From the NCBI GenBank assembly GCA_026995935.1, contig JALWNK010000046.1, positions 1 through 42,246 of the forward strand: DNA of 42,246 nucleotides. Reading direction: 5' to 3'. The position numbers and the translations under genes are program-made. The DNA comes from Deltaproteobacteria bacterium. Its GTDB lineage: Bacteria > Desulfobacterota > Dissulfuribacteria > Dissulfuribacterales > QOAL01. The notes below the pieces were generated by a model, which had not been told where the DNA came from, searched no databases, and saw only the letters and a program-made list of their open reading frames with translations. Position 1 is the first letter of the stretch. Each line of letters begins with the position of its first letter. Below, piece after piece: positions 24,300 through 33,035 of this stretch.

Positions 24300-26570
24300 A
24301 TGGAGCAAAACAGGCTTTTAGACAGTGGCAAGTACATGACCGAGCTTGCCCAACGCATAAATTATCTCGCCGATATAAAGGGCGGCCTTGAGTGGGGAAG
24401 CCTGCGGGAGTTGTCGGAACGAGTCCAGAATCTCAGGTCCAAACTCTTTGATCTCAAGGAAGACGAGCTTTTTGTGGAGCTTGACCAGATAGAAAGGAGG
24501 TTGGACTACCTGGAGGATCGGGTTGCCCAAGACCTTTCATCAATTGAGATTGTAAATATTGTAAGAAGCCCTCAGCGTTTTACCCTCCAGGATATCCTTG
24601 AAAATTGCTATGACTCCTATACAGAGCTCGGCGGTGAGGGTGAATGCAACATTGACCCGGCGGTAGTGGTTGCAAGGGCCACCATAACCAGACGGGTGAA
24701 AAACAGGCTCTATTACCATCAGGTAATGGTTATCGGCCACGAGAAGGGTTACGGGGAGGAGTTCAGAAACGGCGGATGCGCAAAGCCGTGGGGAAATGAA
24801 AAGGCCCTTCGGTACATGAAGGTGGCAGAGATAGAGGGAATCCCCATTCACAGCTATATTTTTACCCCAGGAGCCTATCCCATAGAGGATTATCCAGGAG
24901 CAGCCCAGCAGATTGCCAGAAATCTCTTTCGCATGTCAAGGCTGAAGGTTCCAATCGTAGCCTTCATATCCGAGGGGGGCTCAGGCGGAGCAGAGGCCAT
25001 AGGCCTTGCAGACATCCGTCTAATGGCCTCAAGGGGATACTACTCGGTGATTTCTCCTGAAGGTGCAGCGGCAATAGAGGGCAGGATAAAGGAGGGGGGA
25101 AAGGTTCCAAAGGAGCTAGTGGAGCACTGTGCAGCCCAGCTAAAGATGACCGCTGAGGATAACCTCAAGCTCAAGACCATTGACAGGATAATAGAGGAGC
25201 CGCCCCTTGGCGCAAGGCGGGGGGATTACCAGTTTTTCAGGCGTCTTCGTTATGAGATGGTGCGTGCAACCGACGAGGTGGTCCTTCAGACCAAGAGCTT
25301 TAGAACCTTCAGGTCATATGCCCTCAAAAGGCAGAGTCAGGAAAAGACAGAGGGTTTTAGCGACGAGTTTGACATTCACATAAAGTGGTCTCTAACGGAT
25401 TCTGAAAAGAAAAGGCTCTTGGAGCTTCGCTCCAAAAAATACAGGTCCATGGGCAAGGGCTACAAGGAGCTGAGGCAGTCACTTGGAAGCCGCCTTTCAG
25501 AGGCCGTTGAGACAGTAAAGCAGAACTACTACGACATACGTTATGGCCTTCTCAGGCAGCGTTCAAGGCAGGTCCAAAAGCTAATAGAAGAGGTCTCAAG
25601 CGAAGGTTCGGTGTTCCTGAAAACCGTTACCGAGCCCGTACGGGTGGCCTATGACTTTGTGTTCCCTAAGCCAAAGTCCGAAAACGGCTTGAGCCAGCAG
25701 GATATCCTCAGGCGTTCCATTTTCATGCAGGACTGGGAACAGTATATTAGCCCCCTTGCCAACGAGGACAAGACCGTAAGCTGCCCCAATGCGGAAAAGT
25801 ATGGATGCAAGGATCTGTGGGTGCCAGATCTTTATGGGGAATTTTGCGGGGTATGTCCAACATGCGGCCATCACTTTCCCCTGGAGTACCAGTGGTACCT
25901 TCAAAACCTCTTTGATCCAGGCTCGGTCCGGGAGTTCAACAAACACATAGTCTCTGCCAATCCTCTAAAGTTTCAGGGGTTTGACGAAAAGCTCAAGAAG
26001 GCCATAGAGCGTACTGGAAGACGTTCCGGCATCATCACCTTTGATGCCTCGGTTTTTGACATAAAGATAGTGGTGGCCATGCTCTACAGCGACTTCAGGA
26101 GTGGAACCGTGGGTTCTGCCGAAGGGGAAAAATTCATAAGGGCCTGCGACAGGGCAAGGGCAACCAGGCGTCCCTTTCTCGCTTATATCCACACAACAGG
26201 AGGCATAAGGATACACGAGGGAACCCTGGGAGTGATACAGATGCCGCGCTGCACTCTGGTGGTCCGGGAGTACATAGACAGCGGCGGACTTTACATAGTT
26301 GTCTACGACAACAACTCCTACGCAGGGCCGGTGGCAAGTTTCCTGGGATGTTCGCCGTACCAGGTGGGAATAAGGTCTTCACGTATAGGTTTTGCCGGGC
26401 CAAGGGTCATCAGGGAGACCACGGGCGCAGACGTGCCCCCGGATTATCACAGCGCCAAAAACGCCCTTAAACGCGGGCACATCCAAGGTATCTGGGACAG
26501 ACGGGAATTCAGGAAGAACCTCTTCGAGGCCCTCATGACCATGGGCGGCCCCCATCTCTATTACAAGTAG
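24300..26570 (+). CDS. Fused acetyl-CoA carboxylase carboxyltransferase (AccA-AccD order)
   Basis: 756 residues joining two crotonase-fold halves normally encoded by accA and accD. The N-terminal half is alpha-like: coiled start, RPQ-type SPQRFTLQDIL, then EGGSGGAEAIGLADIRLMA and YSVISPEGAAAIEG. The C-terminal half is beta-like, opening with a Cys motif near residues 496-528 (CPNAEKYGC and CGVCPTCGHHF). It continues with GSAEGEKFIRACDRA and TTGGIRIHEGTLGVIQM. Together the halves move the carboxyl group from biotin to acetyl- or another acyl-CoA. Separate subunits are usual in bacteria; the alpha-then-beta fused order is less common. The Cys spacing of the zinc site, with CX6C, is unlike the usual CX2C. 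Confidence 0.88.
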   Translation: MEQNRLLDSGKYMTELAQRINYLADIKGGLEWGSLRELSERVQNLRSKLFDLKEDELFVELDQIERRLDYLEDRVAQDLSSIEIVNIVRSPQRFTLQDILENCYDSYTELGGEGECNIDPAVVVARATITRRVKNRLYYHQVMVIGHEKGYGEEFRNGGCAKPWGNEKALRYMKVAEIEGIPIHSYIFTPGAYPIEDYPGAAQQIARNLFRMSRLKVPIVAFISEGGSGGAEAIGLADIRLMASRGYYSVISPEGAAAIEGRIKEGGKVPKELVEHCAAQLKMTAEDNLKLKTIDRIIEEPPLGARRGDYQFFRRLRYEMVRATDEVVLQTKSFRTFRSYALKRQSQEKTEGFSDEFDIHIKWSLTDSEKKRLLELRSKKYRSMGKGYKELRQSLGSRLSEAVETVKQNYYDIRYGLLRQRSRQVQKLIEEVSSEGSVFLKTVTEPVRVAYDFVFPKPKSENGLSQQDILRRSIFMQDWEQYISPLANEDKTVSCPNAEKYGCKDLWVPDLYGEFCGVCPTCGHHFPLEYQWYLQNLFDPGSVREFNKHIVSANPLKFQGFDEKLKKAIERTGRRSGIITFDASVFDIKIVVAMLYSDFRSGTVGSAEGEKFIRACDRARATRRPFLAYIHTTGGIRIHEGTLGVIQMPRCTLVVREYIDSGGLYIVVYDNNSYAGPVASFLGCSPYQVGIRSSRIGFAGPRVIRETTGADVPPDYHSAKNALKRGHIQGIWDRREFRKNLFEALMTMGGPHLYYK

Positions 26571-26577
26571 GCTTGTT

Positions 26578-27222
26578 ATGGAAATAAACCTCAAGGACCT
26601 TTTAAAAAAGTACAAGTCTCATCCCTATGAGGATCACGAGATAAGGACCCCGCACACGGGTGTTGTGCACATAAACGTGGAAGACGGGCAGGAGGTGAGC
26701 GGCCCCACTGGCCGCTGGAAGCACAGACCGGGGACGCTTCTCTACGTGCTTGAAAGGGAAGGCAATCCAAAGCGTATCACGTCAAGGTATACGGGTTTTG
26801 TAGCGAAACTCAGAAAGGACCTTGATGGAAGCTTTGTGCAGGCAGGTGAGCCTGTGATGTTGATTCGTCACCGCCTTAACAAGGAAGAGATAATAGACAG
26901 GATACTTCGGGAGGTGCTCTACATCTTTCCTGCCCCACAAAGGGCCAGATATTTTTTTACCCCTGAGGTCTCTGCCGCCATGGAAAAAGACAAGAAAAAG
27001 GCCCTTAATCTCAAGGAAGGGGACGAGATACTTATAATGTCCCTTATGAAAAGGGACACGCTGCTTTCCTATGAGGGGCCTGCTGGCGTCTTATACAAGG
27101 TCTATTTCAACCACGGGGATCTAAAGGAGCAGGGCGCTCCCCTTCTTGGCATATGCTCACCTGAAAGGCTGCCCTTTGTGGAAAAGATGATACAGAGGAT
27201 AAGGACCGAGTGGGATGATTAG
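26578..27222 (+). CDS. Biotin-carrier-like protein with two barrel-sandwich domains
   Basis: 214 residues. Residues 20-98 look like one barrel-sandwich (biotinyl/lipoyl) domain without a modifiable lysine: IRTPHTGVVHINVEDGQEV and RYTGFVAKLRKDLDGSFVQA. Residues 148-192 look like a second: EILIMSLMKRDTLLSYEGPA, then GVLYKVYFNHGDLKEQGAPL. The second aligns with the biotinyl motif AMKM, but here it reads LMKR, making Lys158 the candidate biotin site. A helical segment (about 100-145) joins them. The gene follows the carboxyltransferase by 7 bp and has no rival BCCP in the window, so it probably serves this complex. The assignment is by pattern and context only. Confidence 0.68.
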   Translation: MEINLKDLLKKYKSHPYEDHEIRTPHTGVVHINVEDGQEVSGPTGRWKHRPGTLLYVLEREGNPKRITSRYTGFVAKLRKDLDGSFVQAGEPVMLIRHRLNKEEIIDRILREVLYIFPAPQRARYFFTPEVSAAMEKDKKKALNLKEGDEILIMSLMKRDTLLSYEGPAGVLYKVYFNHGDLKEQGAPLLGICSPERLPFVEKMIQRIRTEWDD

Positions 27223-27240
27223 GCTTTTGGAGGAGTTGCC

Positions 27241-27990
27241 ATAAGAAGTTTTGTACTTGCCCTCCAGTTTCTTACAATAATTACTGTTGTTCCGAGGCTT
27301 GAGGTGACTAGGGATGAGCTTTGCGCATCCCTGGCCTACTTTCCACTGGTTGGCCTTATCATTGGTGCGCTGCTTGCGCTTTTTTACTGGGCCCTTTCCC
27401 CCCTTCTTTCTCCCGAGCCCCTTGCTGCCCTCCTTGTTGTGGCCCTCGCCTTTCTTACAAGGGCCCTTCATCTTGACGGATTGATTGACACGGCAGATGC
27501 CATTGGCAGCAGGGCAGAAAGGGCCAGGGCCCTTGAAATCATGAAGGACAGTGCGGCAGGTTCCCTCGGAGTGGTGGCAGCAGTAAGCGTGCTGCTTCTA
27601 AAGACAGGGTCTGCAGTGAGCCTTTGCAAGGTTTCCGCCTGGCAGTTTCTCATCCTTATTCCGTGTCTTTCAAGATGGTCCCTTGACTGTCTGGCCTCCC
27701 TTAGCAGGTATGCAAGAGATGAGGAGGGGCTTGGCTCCCCCTTTTGCGGAAGGCAGGGCAGGGCATCCATTCTTACTGCGGCCCTTAGCAGCATTGCCGC
27801 CTCCTGGTTCCTGCTCGGAGTGACTGGTCTTTATCTCTTTGCAGCAAGCACAATCCTTGCCGCAGTGTCAGCGGCCTTTTTCAGGTCGAGGTTTGGAGGC
27901 GTTACAGGCGATTGCCTTGGGGCGCACCTTGAATCGGTTGAGACGCTCCTATTTATTGCTGGAGCGGCCATTAGCACATGGACAGGGTAG
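27241..27990 (+). CDS. cobS: Adenosylcobinamide-GDP ribazoletransferase, apparent AUA start
   Basis: Integral membrane enzyme that joins adenosylcobinamide-GDP to alpha-ribazole in the last steps of cobalamin synthesis. Hallmarks are the active-site segment LTRALHLDGLIDTADAIGS, MKDSAAGSLGVVA and GGVTGDCLGAHLE. A standard ORF would begin at GTG 27304 and lose the conserved N terminus. Reading back in frame gives RSFVLALQFLTIITVVP, the normal CobS start. No ATG, GTG or TTG exists between the in-frame stop (27220-27222) and 27304. An ATA at 27241 lies 7 nt after GGAGG (27229-27233) and is the only sensible start. The gene ends overlapping cobC by 13 bp. Confidence 0.85.
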   Translation: MRSFVLALQFLTIITVVPRLEVTRDELCASLAYFPLVGLIIGALLALFYWALSPLLSPEPLAALLVVALAFLTRALHLDGLIDTADAIGSRAERARALEIMKDSAAGSLGVVAAVSVLLLKTGSAVSLCKVSAWQFLILIPCLSRWSLDCLASLSRYARDEEGLGSPFCGRQGRASILTAALSSIAASWFLLGVTGLYLFAASTILAAVSAAFFRSRFGGVTGDCLGAHLESVETLLFIAGAAISTWTG

Positions 27991-28595
27991 TTCTTTATCT
28001 TTTAAGGCACGGAGAGGTGGATTTTCCTCAAGGCGTCTTCTACGGCCAGATGGATATCCCCCTGTCAAATACCGGCAAGAAACAGAGCAGGCTTGCTGCA
28101 AAGAGGCTCGACGGCCTGGACCTGGACTTTGTTGTAACAAGCGACCTTTCAAGGTGCACTTACGTTGCAGAATCAATGAAGAGCCTGCCCCTGGAGTGTA
28201 TCCGCAGGGAGCCAGCCTTAAGGGAGATCAATTTCGGCCTCTGGCAGGGCCTTTCCTGGAAGGAGATAGATGAGGCGTGGCCCGGGCAGATGGAAAGGCG
28301 CATGAACTGCCTTTCCTCCTTCAGGCCACCAGAGGGGGAAAGTTTGAGTGATCTTTGGAACAGGAGCAGGGATGTTTTTTCCGCCTGTCTTGAGGGCAGG
28401 TTCGGAAAAAGGGTGGCCATAATCGCCCACGGGGGCATAAACCGGGTCTTCATGTGCAGGCTTCTTGGCATGGACCTTCAAAACCTCTTCTCACTTCACC
28501 AGGATTACGCCTGTTTCAACAGGGTGGATTCCTACCCCGACTCCGTGAGGGTGCTCCGGTTTGCAAACTGTACGTGCCACCTGGAGGGTCTTTGA
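27978..28595 (+). CDS. cobC: Histidine phosphatase, probable alpha-ribazole phosphatase
   Basis: 205 residues of the phosphoglycerate mutase-like superfamily. The catalytic LLRHGEVDF motif is at residues 8-16, followed by YGQMDIPLSNTGKKQS, VTSDLSRCTYVAE and the second catalytic histidine in IIAHGGINRVF. The assignment as CobC (removing phosphate from alpha-ribazole 5'-phosphate, the step that feeds CobS) rests on the 13-bp overlap with cobS; the superfamily itself has many substrates. No signal peptide. It probably shares the transcript that begins at the biotin carboxylase gene. Confidence 0.82.
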   Translation: MDRVVLYLLRHGEVDFPQGVFYGQMDIPLSNTGKKQSRLAAKRLDGLDLDFVVTSDLSRCTYVAESMKSLPLECIRREPALREINFGLWQGLSWKEIDEAWPGQMERRMNCLSSFRPPEGESLSDLWNRSRDVFSACLEGRFGKRVAIIAHGGINRVFMCRLLGMDLQNLFSLHQDYACFNRVDSYPDSVRVLRFANCTCHLEGL

Positions 28596-28614
28596 CAGCC
28601 GGCCAACTGGTTCA

Positions 28615-31590
28615 ATGGATGCATCATCGGTTTCCGAATATCTGAGCTCTTTTAAGAGGTCAAAGACCCTTGGCAGGCTCATTGTCTATTCACACACGGA
28701 AAAGGGGCAGAAGGCGCGCTTTAGGGCCCTTTCCACCCCCCTTCCAAAAGCCCTGGAAAAGGCCCTTTCAGTCTTTGGAATAGAAAGTTTTTTCAGCCAC
28801 CAGGCAGAGGCCATGGACCTTGTAAGGAAAGGCAAGAACGTGGTTGTTGCAACTCCCACTGCCAGTGGAAAATCCCTCATATACAACGTCCCCATACTTG
28901 AAAGGATGATAAAGGACAGGGACGCACGGGCACTCTACCTTTTCCCCTTGAAGGCACTGGCCCATGACCAGTTAAAGGTCCTTGACAGGTTGACCACAAA
29001 TCTCGAGGGTGCCGAGATTTCCCATGCCATCTACGATGGCGATACCACCTCTTACAGGCGGGGAAAGATACGGCGGGACCCGCCAAACTGCCTCTTTACC
29101 AATCCGGACATGCTCCATCTTTCCATCCTGCCCTATCACGACGCATGGTCGGCCTTCTGGAAGGGGCTAAAGTTCGTGGTGGTGGACGAGGTGCATACCT
29201 ACAGGGGCATAATGGGAAGCAACATGGGCTGGGTGTTCAGGAGGCTCAGGCGCATCTGCAGCCTTTACGGCTCAGAGCCGACCTTCATCCTGAGCTCTGC
29301 CACTGTGGGCAACCCAGGTGAGCTTGCCAGGGAGCTCATTGGCCTTGATTTCCAGGTGGTTACCAAGAGCGGTGCACCAAGGGGCAAACGCCACCTCATC
29401 CTGGTTGATCCAAAGGGGGCAGGGGCGGCCCAGACGGCTGTGCTCCTGATTCTTGCTGCACTAAAGAGGGGGCTCAGAACCATCTGCTACACCCAGTCAA
29501 GAAAGCTTACCGAGCTCGTAAGCCTCTGGGTAGGCCAGAGAGCAGGGGGCCTTGCAGAGAAGGTCTCCGCATACAGGGCAGGTTTCTTGCCAGAGGAGAG
29601 GCGGTTGGTTGAGAAGCAGCTTTCAGAGGGTGATCTCCTCGCAGTCATCTCAACCAGCGCCCTTGAGCTTGGCATAGACATCGGGGTCCTGGATCTTTGC
29701 ATTCTCGTAGGATATCCAGGCACGCTCATGTCGCTCAGGCAGCGAGGGGGACGGGTTGGAAGAAGCAGCAGGGAGTCTGCGGTAATAATGGTCTCTGGCG
29801 AGGACGCCCTTGATCAGTACTTTGTGAACAATCCCAGGGAGCTTGTTGACAGGCCCTCTGAAAAGGCCGTAGTCAACGTCTTTAACCCAAAGGTTGTGGC
29901 CAAACACCTGACTTGCGCGGCAAGCGAATCTCCCATGAGGCTTAACGAGCAGGTGCTAAGGCCAAGGGCTGTGAGGGAAAAGGCCAGCAGGCTGGTTGAG
30001 GCAGGACGGCTCTTTCTGAGTGCAGACGGGGAAAAGATCATCTCAATGAGAAAATATCCCCAAAAGGACGTGGATCTTCGCGGCACTGGCAGCTCCTACC
30101 AGATAGTGAACCTGGAAGACGGCAAGACCATAGGCTCAATAGACGGCTTTCGTGCCCTCAGGGAGACGCACCCAGGGGCAATATATCTCCACCGCGGCCA
30201 GAGTTTCCAGGTGGCAAGGCTCGATATCGAGACAAGGCGCGTGGAGGTGAGAGCTGCCAGGGTGGACTACTTTACAAGGGTAAGGGCGTCAAAGGATACG
30301 GAGATACTTGAGACTAGAAAGAGCAGGCCCCTTTTTGGCGCGACCTGCCACTGGGGCAGGCTCCTTGTCACAGACCAGGTCACAGGCTACGACGTTCTCC
30401 AGATACGGGGTCAGAAGCTCATAAACAGGGTGGAGCTTGATTTGCCGCCTCAGCGTTTTGAAACAGAAGGCCTCTGGATAGAGATTCCCGCCCGTGCAAA
30501 GGCTGCCTGCGAAAAGGGGCTCTACCACTTTATGGGGGGGATACATGCCCTTGAGCACGCTTGCATAGGTGTCATGCCCCTTTTCGTGCTATGTGACAGA
30601 AACGATCTTGGCGGCATATCCATCACCTTTCATCCGCAGCTTTCAAGGGGTGCTATATTTGTCTATGACGGGGTTCCAGGCGGCGTGGGCCTTACCGAGG
30701 CGGCCTTTGAAAGGTGCGACGAGCTTCTAACTCTCATCCAGAGCACCATTTCTTCATGCAGGTGTGAAAACGGCTGCCCCTCATGCGTGCACTCCCCCAA
30801 GTGCGGTTCTGGAAACAGGCCCATAGACAAGGAGGCAGCGCTTTTTTTGCTAAACGAGCTAAAAAGCCTCTCTCCTTCTGTGATAAGAAGGGCTCGTCAA
30901 AGGAAACAGAAGGAGGAAAAGGGGCCCGTTGATGATGTTGGAAATATCACTTTTGCCCCAGGAGGCAGGCCAACTTCATCTGCAGAAAAGTTGGATGATA
31001 AAATCAGAGATTCTCGGTCCTTGCCCCAGGGTCTGCGTTTCGGAGTGCTCGATATCGAGACCCAGCTTTCTGCCAAGGAGGTGGGAGGCTGGCACAGGGC
31101 TGAGCGCATGAGGGTGAGCTGCGCAGTGCTCTGGGACTCAAAGACTTGTTCCTACGTTGTTTTCAGGGAAAAGCAGCTTCCCTTTCTGTTCAGCCTGTTA
31201 AGGAGGCTGGATATGGTGGTAGGCTTTAATATCAAGCGCTTTGATTACAGGGTGCTTTCCGCCTACACAGAGGAGGAGCTTTCTCTTTTGCCCACCCTGG
31301 ACATTCTTGAGCATGTTTACAGAAGGCTTGGCTACAGGCTTTCCCTGGACCTTCTGGCATCTTCCACCCTTGGTACAAAAAAGAGCGCAAACGGCCTCCT
31401 GGCCCTTAAGTGGTGGAAGGAGGGAAAGATCAGAAAGATAATAGACTACTGTAAAAGGGACGTTGCAATCACAAGGGACCTTTTCCTCTTTGGCAGCAGG
31501 GAGGGTTTTCTGCTTTTCAGGAACAAAGAGGGCTCCCTGGTGCGCCTTCCCGTTGATTGGAATCGTGACCAGGCACTGAACAGAGGCTGA
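28615..31590 (+). CDS. MrfA-like DExH helicase fused to MrfB-like exonuclease domain
   Basis: About 991 residues. The helicase part has SFFSHQAEAMDLVRKGKN, Walker A TPTASGKS (about 80), DEVH (about 190), SSATVGNP and the late STSALELGIDIG and QRGGRVGRSS motifs. The DUF1998-type zinc site CRCENGCPSCVHSPKCGSGN lies near 715-735. This matches MrfA/YprA of Bacillus and yeast Hrq1. From about 805 comes an RNase H-like exonuclease: DIET (first acidic motif), GFNIKRFDYR and a final DYCKRDVAITRDL with Y-x3-D. In Bacillus subtilis MrfA and MrfB are separate proteins that act together in mitomycin-lesion repair; here both activities appear in one chain. The ATG at 28615 lacks a strong ribosome-binding site. 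Confidence 0.87.
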   Translation: MDASSVSEYLSSFKRSKTLGRLIVYSHTEKGQKARFRALSTPLPKALEKALSVFGIESFFSHQAEAMDLVRKGKNVVVATPTASGKSLIYNVPILERMIKDRDARALYLFPLKALAHDQLKVLDRLTTNLEGAEISHAIYDGDTTSYRRGKIRRDPPNCLFTNPDMLHLSILPYHDAWSAFWKGLKFVVVDEVHTYRGIMGSNMGWVFRRLRRICSLYGSEPTFILSSATVGNPGELARELIGLDFQVVTKSGAPRGKRHLILVDPKGAGAAQTAVLLILAALKRGLRTICYTQSRKLTELVSLWVGQRAGGLAEKVSAYRAGFLPEERRLVEKQLSEGDLLAVISTSALELGIDIGVLDLCILVGYPGTLMSLRQRGGRVGRSSRESAVIMVSGEDALDQYFVNNPRELVDRPSEKAVVNVFNPKVVAKHLTCAASESPMRLNEQVLRPRAVREKASRLVEAGRLFLSADGEKIISMRKYPQKDVDLRGTGSSYQIVNLEDGKTIGSIDGFRALRETHPGAIYLHRGQSFQVARLDIETRRVEVRAARVDYFTRVRASKDTEILETRKSRPLFGATCHWGRLLVTDQVTGYDVLQIRGQKLINRVELDLPPQRFETEGLWIEIPARAKAACEKGLYHFMGGIHALEHACIGVMPLFVLCDRNDLGGISITFHPQLSRGAIFVYDGVPGGVGLTEAAFERCDELLTLIQSTISSCRCENGCPSCVHSPKCGSGNRPIDKEAALFLLNELKSLSPSVIRRARQRKQKEEKGPVDDVGNITFAPGGRPTSSAEKLDDKIRDSRSLPQGLRFGVLDIETQLSAKEVGGWHRAERMRVSCAVLWDSKTCSYVVFREKQLPFLFSLLRRLDMVVGFNIKRFDYRVLSAYTEEELSLLPTLDILEHVYRRLGYRLSLDLLASSTLGTKKSANGLLALKWWKEGKIRKIIDYCKRDVAITRDLFLFGSREGFLLFRNKEGSLVRLPVDWNRDQALNRG

Positions 31591-31610
31591 TTTCTTAGGC
31601 TTCTTACATT

Positions 31611-31635
31611 AAAAGGCACCTCATCAAAGGGTGCC
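31611..31635 (-). terminator. Intrinsic terminator of the MBL-rhodanese gene
   Basis: GGCACC (31615-31620) and GGTGCC (31630-31635) form a 6-bp stem with a 9-nt loop. On the minus strand it is followed by four T residues (31614-31611) and an A/T-rich stretch. It lies just past the stop of the minus-strand gene at 31653. Confidence 0.5.
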
Positions 31636-31652
31636 AAGCCTGGTGTATAAGC

Positions 31653-33035
31653 TTATGATTTGGTTACAGGGTAGCCTGCGTTGATCCATGCCTTCATGCC
31701 CCCGGCCAGGCTGTGCACATGGGTGAAGCCATGTCTTTGCAGATAGCTTGCGGCAATGTTCCCCCTGTAGCCAATTGCGCAGGTTACGATCACCTCCTTG
31801 TCCTTGGGAATGTCAGGGATTTCCTTGAGGAGCTTGTTTAGGGGCAGGTGTACCGCTTCCTTTATCCTGCCAGCTGCCCATTCCGCAGGAGTTCTCACAT
31901 CGAAGAGGTAGTCGTAGTTGCCAGTCTGAAGTTTTTCATAAAGCCTGTGGGCTGAAATCTGCCACAACTGTCCGATTGGAAGTCCAGCCTCCTGCCATGC
32001 GGCTATTCCTCCATATAGATATCCCAGTATGTTATCGTAACCTATCCGGTGTAACTGTTTGGTCATTTCATCATAGGCAGATTTACTGGTAACCACCAGG
32101 ATTAGTTGTGCCTCCGGTTCTATGACCATGCCTATCCAGTTGGCACTTTGAGGTGCCAGGCCAATATTTATGGAGCCAGGTATATGAACACCACCAAAGG
32201 CCGCTGCATCCCTGGTATCAAGGATTACTGCTCCCTTCTTTAAAAGCCCATTTACCTGTAATGGGCTAAGATCCCGTGTTACAGGGCATCGCTCCAGAAG
32301 TGGCGCCCCTTTCAGGTTTGTGTTGATGATGTGGGAAAAACTCTTGGGCCTTTCTGGAAAGTCCTTTTTCATGACCTCCTGAAATTCCTCAAAGGAAAGC
32401 CTTAGAATAGGGTTGTGGGCCATCTCGAAACCTACGGTGGAATTGGGTTTTGAACTCATGCCCTTTCCGCAAAGGGAACCCTCGCCGTGGGCCGGGTAAA
32501 TCTCCATGTTTGAAGGAAGCCTGCCAAGCTTTTCATGCAGAGACTTAAAAAGATTTTCCACCTGTTCATCAAGGTGTTCCTTGCCTGCCAGGTCTGGACG
32601 GCCTATGTCACCCACAAAAAGACAGTCCCCGGTGAGCACGAGCCAAGGGGATTCCCCACGAGACAGGTCAGTTACAAGGATGGACATGGAATGGGGGGTG
32701 TGGCCAGGGGTTTTAAGGAATCTGAGGCGCACCTTGCCGAACTCCATGATTTCATGCTCTCTTACCTCCTTGTGGTCAAATTCCACAGGAGTCCCTTCCA
32801 TGAAATATATGTCAGCCCCGGTTCTTGACCTGAGTTCCTGGCTTCCGCTTACGTGATCTGCATGCACATGGGTCTCAAATACATGTGTTATCTCCATGCC
32901 GTTTTCCCTGGCGGCATCAAGATAGTCCTGAACATCTCTTTTGGGATCTACTACGCAGGCCCTTTTGGCCATGGGGCAGCCGATGAGATAGGAAAGGCAT
33001 CCCATTCCCTTGACTGAAAACTGTTTGAAAAACAT
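31653..33035 (-). CDS. MBL-fold/rhodanese protein (persulfide dioxygenase-like)
   Basis: 460 residues. The N-terminal half is an ETHE1/persulfide dioxygenase-type metallo-beta-lactamase domain: FETHVHADHVSG, KTPGHTPHSMS, LTGDCLFVGDIGRPDL and YPAHGEGS. Two rhodanese domains follow. The first (about 260-350) has VVTSKSAYDEM at the active-site loop with no cysteine and is probably inactive. The second has Cys419 in VTCAIGYRG. Such proteins oxidise glutathione- or protein-bound persulfide or move sulfane sulfur. AAGGGGGA stands just upstream of the ATG. No sulfur-metabolism neighbours adjoin it directly, although a TusA-like gene lies 10 kb away. Confidence 0.9.
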   Translation of the reverse strand: MFFKQFSVKGMGCLSYLIGCPMAKRACVVDPKRDVQDYLDAARENGMEITHVFETHVHADHVSGSQELRSRTGADIYFMEGTPVEFDHKEVREHEIMEFGKVRLRFLKTPGHTPHSMSILVTDLSRGESPWLVLTGDCLFVGDIGRPDLAGKEHLDEQVENLFKSLHEKLGRLPSNMEIYPAHGEGSLCGKGMSSKPNSTVGFEMAHNPILRLSFEEFQEVMKKDFPERPKSFSHIINTNLKGAPLLERCPVTRDLSPLQVNGLLKKGAVILDTRDAAAFGGVHIPGSINIGLAPQSANWIGMVIEPEAQLILVVTSKSAYDEMTKQLHRIGYDNILGYLYGGIAAWQEAGLPIGQLWQISAHRLYEKLQTGNYDYLFDVRTPAEWAAGRIKEAVHLPLNKLLKEIPDIPKDKEVIVTCAIGYRGNIAASYLQRHGFTHVHSLAGGMKAWINAGYPVTKS

